Shown here piece after piece: positions 56,162 through 64,000 of a stretch of DNA of 64,000 bases (positions within the stretch are counted from its first letter, which is position 1; each line of letters begins with the position of its first letter). A program made the position numbers and the translations under genes. Below the pieces are notes generated by a model. The model made no database searches. It was not told where the DNA came from and saw only the letters and a list, made by a program, of their open reading frames with translations. Source of the stretch: Clonostachys chloroleuca. Lineage: Eukaryota; Ascomycota; Sordariomycetes; Hypocreales; Bionectriaceae. The DNA is taken from NCBI GenBank assembly GCA_037952775.1, contig JBANAY010000003.1, forward strand, positions 21,018,001-21,082,000, in the 5' to 3' direction.

Positions 56162-58065
56162 CTTGGCGACTGTGGTATTTCTGTGTAAATGGGCTTTGAT
56201 GGCGCGTGAAGCTAAATGCGCTGAAGGTGGTGATCTAGTGAGATGAATGGTTGAAGTTTGCAGGATTTCAGCGGGAGTTGCTGAAACCGGTTCAATTTAT
56301 AGAGTGTTATGCGACGGGTAGGCAGCCCGTCAACGATATCGCCACAGTTGATGACCTGCCTTAATGGACACCAAAACACCGGCTGGCGCAGTGGTGACGT
56401 ATGCTAGCGACGATGCGACACTCGCCATGTTTCTCAATGCGCCGCGCTCCGATCCAAACCTGTGACGAGCTGATGATTGCAGACTCTGATAAAAGCCATT
56501 TCTGCATCAACCCACCTCTTATCGAATGCCCCCCCCCCCCAGTTTGACATAATAAACTGGGAGATCACCAAGGTCTAGATATGTACTCTGCAACAGCGCA
56601 TTCATCCTCGAGGCCTGATTTCGTTGGAGCTAGCTTTAGGGTAACTAGCCGTGGAGCTAGGTGACAGACTGTCCCACCATATCTCGATGCTACCTCACTC
56701 GTAGCAAGAAATATCGAGAAAGCATCGTAGTTTTGATTCGGGAAATAATATTCTGGCCCATGTTCTTATTTACTGTTTTCAGTGATTACCATTGGCAATC
56801 AGAGAACCTTGACCCCATGGCTTGGACATCAGATACGGGCGCGGCGTTTTGGTCCCACGCTTTCCACGGAAGGGTAGGGGCATGACCAGGGACATGATTC
56901 TGTGTCGGTCATGCAATGCGATGACATCAATCACCATGTTACCCAAGCAGGTGGTATATGTTCCAAGATATTCAACATCAACAGTGCATCTGCCGCCACA
57001 TGGGGTACTGATAGCGCTGATCGGCTCGTCCTCTCATTTGAAAGAAAATTCAACAGCCACAGGTTCACCGCATCTGCCACAACTACACAGCCACGACCCA
57101 AGAGACCGAGCCCATTCCATGCTGACGCTGACATGAGGGTGGAGCTGGCTTCGCGAGCTGACCTTGCTGGATCCAGGTAAGTACTCAGAGAGGCGCACAT
57201 ACTAACATGCACAGACACGAAGGGCTGAGTGAGCCCAAGGGCTACTACGAACTTAGAGGCCTCTGAATTCCTGGGGCACGCGCGGTTGTTCAGCTCGGAT
57301 TCCGTCTCAAGTTGGCAAAGAATTGAATGGTTTCGCCGTGGATGAAGGTCCGTCCTATACAAAGGCGGAATTGAATGGTGGTAAAAGGCCACCTGCATCG
57401 TCATCATGCTGCGTGTCCAGCAAGCAAAGCAAGGTACATACCTACAGAATTCGATGTCTCAGTACAGTGTCAGTTGAGTAGACGCACTCCTCTTTCCGAT
57501 CCAAAAATAAGACTGGTGGTGATGATTTTCGCTCTTCGCAGGGCCCGGACCAATCTGACAAAGGAAACTCAGACAGGCCCCACCTGCTGGCAGGGCGCCA
57601 CACAGTGCGCCTGCACAGCCGTACGAGGTGCGATGGGCCCCGTGTTTACTAGTAGGTGATTCCCTGCTCCCTAACAACCTGCCTCTGGCCAGCACAACTC
57701 ATCTTCCAGCTGCTCTTCAGGGGTCCAAACACGAACCTGCCAACCAACCAGAGCTGTCAACCTGACACACCCAAAAAAAGGCTTGCCCCGTGCCATCTCC
57801 TTTTTCCTCCTCTCCTCCCCATCCCTCCATCGTCATTAACAATCATCTTCCGTTCTGTCCTCCCCTTCCCCCATCACCAATTTTAACGTACCAGCCAGTA
57901 ATCGACTTTCTTTTTCTTCGTCCCGACTCGACAGGCCTCACTCGTTCCTGGGCGCTACGGATTTTGACGTGTTGATGACCTTGTGACCTCCCCGAACCCG
58001 ACATCGAAATTCCAAAAAAAAAAACGGAATCCAACCGCCAACCATACTAATTCGCCGTTGCAAAA
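56162..58065. promoter_or_regulatory. 1.9-kb divergent promoter region
   Basis: Lies between the I78 inhibitor gene (minus) and the Cys-rich membrane protein gene (plus). It contains a C12 run (56529-56540) and, at 57770-57890, a plus-strand pyrimidine-rich tract that probably belongs to the promoter or leader of the plus-strand gene. No coding frame is convincing. Confidence 0.45.
56529..56540. repeat. C12 homopolymer
   Basis: Twelve consecutive C on the plus strand in a non-coding region. Its length is likely to vary or be miscalled. Confidence 0.9.
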
Positions 58066-58905
58066 ATGCGTTTCTTCCCCACCATCTACCTCGCCAGCGG
58101 CGCCATCGCCGCTGTCGTTGCACCCCAGAACGACCAGCCCAACTGCATCCTCTACCACCGCGCCGAGATGGCCGAGGAGGCTGAGTGCGGCAACCGCGAC
58201 ATCATCAAGGCCTGCTTCGAGAAGCTCGAAACCCAGGCCGTCCCCCAGCTCGAGGAGTGCTACAAGTCCGCCGGCTGCACAGACGACAAGGCCTCCGTTC
58301 TCGCCCTGGGCGCCGAGGACCGCTGCCTGACCAAGATCGCTGGCGGAGAGCTCCGAAAGCGCTCCCGCGGTGTGCTCGAGGCCCGCGCCCCCGAGCCTAC
58401 CTACATGGCCAGGGCTGACGATCTCCTGGAGAACGCCCCCGGCCTCCTGGGCCGCGCCACAACCGCCTCCTCAAACACAGAGACCATGAGCGGCTCCGCT
58501 TGCGTGACCGCCAGTCTCACCAAGGTCGAGACCTGCGAGCCCAAGAGCAGCGGCGGCGGCAGCACATGTTCCAATGTCGAGCAGACCAGCTGGGTCTGCA
58601 CTCCAGGCTGGACCTGCAGTTTCAACGTCGAGGGCACCCACATCTGCATGGTCCTCCACAACAGCCTCGACATCGCCGGCATCATCGTCGCCATCGTCAT
58701 GGCCGTGGGTGCTATCGCCGGTATCGTCACCATCACCTACCTGTGCATCCAGAACAAGAAGGAGCAGAAGCGCCTCACCGCCAAGGCCGAGGCTACCGCC
58801 CTCGCCCGTGCCGCCACCAAGAAGAAGCGCGCCGCCGAGCGCACTCCCCTCAACCAGGCCGGTGCGTCCGCTCCCCCCACCGGCGCCGACCCTTTCCGAG
58901 GCTAG
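58066..58905 (+). CDS. Cys-rich single-pass membrane protein of unknown function
   Basis: A single exon of 279 residues, strongly codon-biased to C/G at third positions. A signal peptide (MRFFPTIYLASGAIAAVVAP) is followed by an ectodomain of about 180 residues with 13 cysteines: two Cys clusters (NCILYH...ECGNRDIIKACFEKL...ECYKSAGC; ACVTAS...TCEPKSSG...CSNVEQTSWVCTPGWTCSF) separated by a variable Ala/Arg/Glu-rich linker. Then comes a transmembrane helix (IAGIIVAIVMAVGAIAGIVT) and a basic cytosolic tail (NKKEQKRLTAKAEA, KKKRAAERTPLNQ). I do not recognise the family; the layout recalls fungal surface sensors or adhesin-like proteins but has no CFEM or WSC motif. High GC3 suggests strong expression. 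A pyrimidine-rich tract precedes it. Confidence 0.85.
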   Translation: MRFFPTIYLASGAIAAVVAPQNDQPNCILYHRAEMAEEAECGNRDIIKACFEKLETQAVPQLEECYKSAGCTDDKASVLALGAEDRCLTKIAGGELRKRSRGVLEARAPEPTYMARADDLLENAPGLLGRATTASSNTETMSGSACVTASLTKVETCEPKSSGGGSTCSNVEQTSWVCTPGWTCSFNVEGTHICMVLHNSLDIAGIIVAIVMAVGAIAGIVTITYLCIQNKKEQKRLTAKAEATALARAATKKKRAAERTPLNQAGASAPPTGADPFRG

Positions 58906-59817
58906 ATGGCTCGAAGTGTTGGGGAAGGGAGCACGAACCTGGGAAATGTACAAGAGGAGGGCTCGCGTCGTGGGTGGCAATAGCCCCAAGCGCGGCGTTC
59001 ACCTGGCGGCGTCTAGGCTGACGTTATGACGGAGGGCAGCATTATTGGTTATAACGATGGTGGATGGAAATTTTGTGTGAGGAGTTGATTGCCTTTTTTT
59101 TTCTTCCATATCTCATCACGCATATTATTTCAATGGTATCAGTCTTGGTCATTTAGGGGATTAACTAAAGTACCTTGTAAAGTCCGGAAAATGAAGGATC
59201 GGATTTGTTAAAATAGAATACCTACTATTTGAATGTGAATTACTCACCTCACTACTATGTTTCATCCAATTACGGCTGCATGTGGGGAGGGGACAATTGG
59301 TTACAAGATGGTCACACTGGGAACACTTCATGGCCCAAGAATCGACTTTGGAACATTTGCTGCGGGAACAAATCCATGCTTCATATCAGCTACTCGAACA
59401 ACATGTTGGGCTTCCTTCCCAAGGTGGGCTCGGGGCGTCTAATAACCACCGGTTGGGAAATTTGTGCAAAAAACAAGATTCGCTATAACCCGGCGTGTGG
59501 TGCAGTCAACGGTAACCGCTTCCACCGCTGTAAACCCTCTCCATGCCCGCTCTGTTCTGATCTTATCTGATCATTCGAACAGTAACATTCCCAATGAACC
59601 CCCCGCCCCGACACCTCCTGCGCTAGCCAATCCACGAAGTCTTCTTGTGCTTCACGACGCTGTTGGGTGCCTGGCCGAGGTCAGGTCGCCTCGGGCTTGC
59701 TACCACCGACGTTCTGCTACCTTCGGAAAGGGCATCATTCCTGGTTCGGGCCGGGCTGCCTTTATCGGAAACCTCAGAAGCAGTCCTCTTGCTTGTTACG
59801 CGTGTCGGGAGGCCGTT
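58906..59817. other. convergent intergenic interval
   Basis: About 900 bp between two stop codons (Cys-rich membrane protein and NST1), presumably 3' UTRs. One 113-codon plus-strand frame (59229-59570) begins with TTG, not ATG, and has no recognisable domain. Confidence 0.5.
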
Positions 59818-62800
59818 CTAGATCCCTCGTAGCGACGCTGGCCCTGCTACTGGGCTTCCGAGTGCACCAGCTGCCCCCAGGGGCCAGCTCGGCGGGCTGG
59901 GTACATCGTTGGGTGCACTCCACCGAACTCTTGGACTGCCGTGAGCTACTCGAAGTTCGAATTTACCGCCACCGATGCCGGAGCCGTTGTCATTCTCCAA
60001 GTAGTCAAATAGATCTTGGTCGTGGGGTGCGTCGCCTTGCTGTGCCTCAAGATGCACCTTGAAGAGGCGCAGGTTTATGTAACCCTCAGAATCCACGTGA
60101 CTGGTATTACTTAGATCTTTATATAATTGAACGAGCAACGGGCGGAGGTGGAGGTTACCCGTGGGATTCGGCCGCATGGGACTCATGGCAGAAGCTGGAG
60201 ACGGCATGGCGAAAGGTGGAGGAATACCTGGGGGCCCCCAGGTCGGTCCAGATAACCCTGGGGGTGGTGGGAAGTGATGACCGGCACCTGATGGAGGACC
60301 CCAAGGGTTGTGGTTGAGGCCAAAACCTGTATCTAGGAACGGATTAGGCCCAAAACCACCCTGACGTGGACCGGGTGGCTGATTGCGAAGACTGGGAGGG
60401 CCAACTTCCGGTGCGATAGGCTCGTCATCTCCAAGGAGAGCCCGGCTGCCCAGATGTTGAGTTTCGTCATCCTTGTCCTCCCCAGAGCGGCCTTGGGCTA
60501 TGCTCCCGGGCCTACCAATGGGTGCAGGGCGTCCGATCGGTTGTGCAGGGACAGAAGAGGCGCTATCAAAACCAGTAGATCCCTGACGGACATGTGTATG
60601 GTGAGGGGGAGATGGATCTTTTGCCATTGGGAACCCTTGCCCCATGGGGAAATCAGGCGCCTGGGCAAATCCAGGGGGGGTAGAGGCACAGGTGAGAACC
60701 CACGGCCACCGGGACCGTTGATGCCAGGCGGTGGGATCATCATATTCGGGCCAGGGCGAAAGCCTGGAGGCAACATCTGCTCATGGCCCATTCGACTTGG
60801 AAATCCTGGTGGCGGGGGATGATGAGCTAGCCCGGGAGGAGGTTGCATAGCCAAGGGTAGCAGGCCCTGTACTGGTGTCGAGATACTTGGCCGACTTGAC
60901 TGGACGCTGTGAGGCGAGGACGGCGGTAATGGACTGGTAAAACTTACGCTCTCCTTCCGCTGTTGCCCAATTGGCCGAGGGCTAGAGTGGGTTGTAGACT
61001 CCGGGTGAGGTGAAGGGTTTTGGCTTGCTCCTGATCCTGATTGCGATGTTGCAGAACTTAGATGAGGCACGTCTGGTTGCTGGGAGAGCGCGCGTGCTCG
61101 TATTGGCGTTGGCACCTTTGACATCGCAGGGGTTGCGACTGGTACTTTCGGGGAAGCGAACGCTGAGGGATTAGGAGGATGTTGAGGGAGTACTGTGGGA
61201 ATTGAAAGGGGTGGTTGCGGCGTGCGTTTGGAAATGGATGGGGAGAGCTGAGCCTGGTGAGGAGACGTAAGGGGCGGCTGCACTGACGATGGCTTGCTCT
61301 GAATGGCTTCCTCCTTTGCCCTCTCCTCCTTTGCCCTCTCCCTTGCATCTTGCGCCTCTCTCTGTGCCTTAGCGCGGGCCTCCTTTTCACGTTTGTCACG
61401 CTCCTGCTTCTCTCTCCTCTCCAATGCCTCCCGCTCCTTTTGCTCGCGGGCCTCCTTTTCTTTCAATCGCTGATCCTCCTTCAACTTCTTCTCACGATCT
61501 TTGCTTTCACGAGCTTTACGCTCTTGCTCGGCCTGTTTTTCACGCTGTTCGTGGATCCGACGTTGCCTGTCTGCTTCTTTCTTTAGACGAGCCTCCTCTT
61601 CAGCCTTCTTCTGCGCTTCCTTCTGCTTTCGTTTCTCTTCGGCTTTGCGTCGTTGCTCAGATGCTCGCCGTTGCTCGGATTCGAGTCTCGCAGCCTCTTC
61701 CGCGGCCTTCTCTGCTTCTTTACGGGCTTTCTCTTCCGCGGCCGCCTGCTTCTTCTGGGCGGCCTTTTCTTTCTTCTTCTGTGCGTTCTTAGCTTTCTTT
61801 GCCTTTTGTTCGTCCTCTTTTCGGTCCTCCTCCTCAAGCTCTTCTATCAGCTTTGCTTGCCGTTCTTTGGCAACCTTTTCCTTGTAAGCAGACAGTACTC
61901 GTTGTTCAAACATACGAGCGGCAAAAATTTGGAACATCCGGCGACCTTCTTCCATTCGTTGCTCCTCGGTCATGGGATCCTGGCAGCAGCACTCAGTATG
62001 GGACCTCGACGGCAGCATAGAGAGGGGTTTGATAATACCTCTTCATCCTCATACTCTTCATCCTGACTATCGTCGTAGTCTTCCTCTTCCTCTTCCTCCT
62101 CCTCCTCGTAGTCGTCGTCTTCAGGAGAAGGATGATTATGAGGGTTGGAATATGAGCCGTTGGGATGACCGTAACCACGAGAAAAGTGCTCTCTGGCGTC
62201 TTCTTCTCGGGCCATGCGACGTTCGGCAAGCTGTTCCATCATTTCGATAAAACGCTTACCGTCATTTTTGAGAAGGTCATCCGCAACGGTGAGAATGCCG
62301 CCTAAGTCCATGTTACCATATCTGTGGAGAAGAGATTCAAGAAGCTGCGTACCCTTGACCTGGAGGCTATTGCCGAATGTCAAGAAATCTGCCACATCGC
62401 GATCCGGAGGATTGTGGTATTCTTCGGGGGGTTCGTCGTCGCTGTACTCTTCGTCGTCGCCTTCATCCTCGCTGTACACCTCCTCTAGATCATCGTCATC
62501 ATCCTCCTCGCCCACATGTTCCACTATTCGTCCGTGCGACGGAGACTGCGGTGGGTATTGTGAGTGCATATTTCGGAATGAGTGTGACGAGAAATCGCGG
62601 GTAGATGCAAGAATGGGGGGACCATCTCCTTGGTTGGCAAACTGCTCGAGTTCGAGATAATATGCGTCGTAGAGCGTTTCCAACTCTTCCTCGATGGCAG
62701 TGCGCTTCCTCCCACACACAGTGCAACTGCACGTGTGCTTTTGCTGCTCCTTCATCTTTTTCAGAACTGCGTCCTTCTCGACCTTAACCAGAGATTTGCG

Positions 62801-63418
62801 TTCATCCTCGCCCAAGCCAAGCCAGAACTCCTTGATGCGCTCCCGCTCCTCTTGATTACTTGTACTCCAGATCTTGTCCCTGGACATGCCCGACCCTCGC
62901 GCCTGCACCCCAGGAGAACGTACGCGAGACGGAAGCGCATCATTGTCGTCTGGTCCTGACGGTCCCTTCTTCTTCTTCTTCTTTTTCGTCTTCTTAGATT
63001 TCAAGGGCTGTTGCGGGTGACCATTGGTTACTTCGTGCGCCGCCTCATACTCGTACCCTTCATCATCCTCGCTATTGACGTCCTCGTAGTCGACCGGCTC
63101 GGGTCGACTCGGACGCGATTGCGAAGACCGGTTTGCATGCCCATTGACGATTTGCTGCTCAGCAGCAGCCTTGGCCGCAGCCTTTTGCCGACGCTTTTGT
63201 TTCTTCCGGTTCACCGTTTGCATAGGGCTATTATGCGAAGTGGATTCGGGGAGAGACTCGGACGGTTTGTTGGATGTGGGGGTCGAGGGCTGAGACGACT
63301 CGGCAGCCGCTCCCTTGGGGACCGTAATGAACTTGGAGCCATCCTTGTTGGTATACTTGGAGGTGTTCCGCGGCGATGCCGGGGCATGAGCGGCCTGTTT
63401 CTGATGATTGGTCGGCAT
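59818..63418 (-). CDS. NST1: stress response protein Nst1; apparent 1-nt frameshift near the C-terminus
   Basis: Exons 63418-62039 and 61979-59818 (59-bp intron, phase 0) give about 1180 residues when one base is restored. The N-terminus (MPTNHQKQAAHAPASPRNTS) is polar and followed by a Lys-rich run (KKTKKKKKKKGPSGP). The family core reads DKIWSTSNQEERERIKEFWL, LGEDERKSLVKVEKDAVLKK and HTCSCTVCGRKRTAIEEELE. A region with very acidic Glu/Asp runs precedes the intron. Exon 2 starts DPMTEEQRMEEGRRMFQIFA, then a coiled coil of about 200 residues rich in Lys/Glu/Arg, then a Pro-rich tail. Yeast Nst1 affects salt tolerance and interacts with the splicing factor Msl1. The frame breaks at a run of seven G on the plus strand (60674-60680): one extra base joins FSPVPLP to PGFAQAPDFPMGQGFPM, and the frame then runs intact to the end (VRWSAPND...). 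Confidence 0.9.
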
Positions 63419-64000
63419 CGTATGTCGAATGACGGACGCCAGCAGAGGGCATGAAGGGAGAAGGTATGCGCAGCGTAACGTCTATTTGGAGAGGGCTGTC
63501 TACCCAGGAAATGAGTTAGCGAGGCAAGGAAATTACCGCCCTGATAAAGTCCAGACGAGAAGAGACACTGCCAGCCGGATCGCGAACCAGGTAGGATTCA
63601 GAGTTGACTTCGGTTTGGTGGAGCAAGAAGCTCAAACGGTGGAACGTGGGCGGCGGGTGGCTCCTCATCCAAATGGAGGGATGGGGATTTCAGGACAAAG
63701 GCCACTCACTAATGACGACACAGGGAAGCCAGAGACCCGGCAATGAGTGTTGGCGTCTGCCGCCGCCAGGGTATGAAAATGTTTGGCGACAGAGTCAGGT
63801 TGGGAGGGAGGAGTTTGGCGATTCGAATGTTGTGGTACTGCGAGGTGAATGAGGATACCCTCTCGTCGTTGGTCTGGGAGGGCGTCAGTTGCCTGGCTGT
63901 GGAAAGCGCTGGAAGTCACTCTCCTGCCTTTCTCTGTGGCTGAGATACTTAGAGGTGGCACGCGCTTCTGGGGCCGCCTGCCAGCAAACGAAAAACCGGG
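63419..64000. other. upstream region of NST1
   Basis: About 580 bp to the right edge, presumably NST1 promoter and leader. Frames here are short and unrecognisable. No other feature is seen. Confidence 0.45.

Noticed and set aside
59229..59570. A 113-codon plus-strand frame between two convergent genes
   Set aside because: It starts with TTG rather than ATG and shows no family resemblance.
1..64000. tRNA genes, rRNA genes and CRISPR arrays
   Set aside because: A visual search for B-box-like GGTTCGA sequences and regularly spaced repeats found nothing with the right context; CRISPR is not expected in a fungal nuclear genome.

Overview
The window is nuclear DNA of a filamentous ascomycete (Pezizomycotina). 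A Sordariomycete such as a member of the Hypocreales is my best guess; no species is assigned. The evidence is many short (53-114 bp) GT-AG introns with CTAAC/CTRAY-like branch sites, single-copy fungal genes (TFC6, PRP4, TMA7, TMA20, NST1), a HET-domain gene, a fungal SAT4/rhodopsin-type membrane protein, a proteinase K-like protease and a PAQR family membrane protein. No rRNA, tRNA or CRISPR array was seen, and no operon logic applies.

Layout. 1-10 kb is a dense housekeeping block: TRAPPC12-like (minus, cut by the left edge), TFC6 (plus), a PAQR/adiponectin-receptor-like protein (minus), TMA7 (minus) and the PRP4 kinase (plus). 10-18.5 kb is a gene desert leading into a Ran1/Sks1-like kinase (18.5-20.1 kb). 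20-25.4 kb is mostly empty but holds traces of a decayed or unresolved gene at 23.3-24.4 kb. Then come a membrane-tailed sulfotransferase-like protein (minus), a 4 kb gap, an MFS transporter with a GC-AG intron, a SAT4-type membrane protein (minus), an orphan coding fragment, an aldehyde dehydrogenase (plus) and a standalone HET protein (minus). A secreted subtilisin (minus) follows. 42-44.7 kb is non-coding and contains a TA-flanked terminal-inverted-repeat element of about 281 bp. The right third is dense again: an RRM protein (minus), a secreted lipocalin (plus), a secreted GH127 (minus), an ADP-ribosylglycohydrolase (minus), TMA20 (minus), an I78-type protease inhibitor (minus), a Cys-rich single-pass membrane protein (plus) and NST1 (minus).

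Functional picture. The identifiable genes cover vesicle tethering, Pol III transcription, splicing control, translation-associated factors, developmental kinase signalling, membrane transport or sensing, and a set of secreted or surface proteins (protease, lipocalin, arabinofuranosidase, Cys-rich membrane protein). I see no convincing new multi-gene system. The strongest oddities are (i) four otherwise well-preserved genes (PRP4, subtilisin, RRM protein, NST1) that each need one or two single-base insertions, mostly at C/G runs, which looks like consensus undercalling rather than gene death; (ii) the two gene deserts around the Ran1-like kinase; (iii) the small inverted-repeat element; and (iv) unassigned coding-like fragments on the minus strand.
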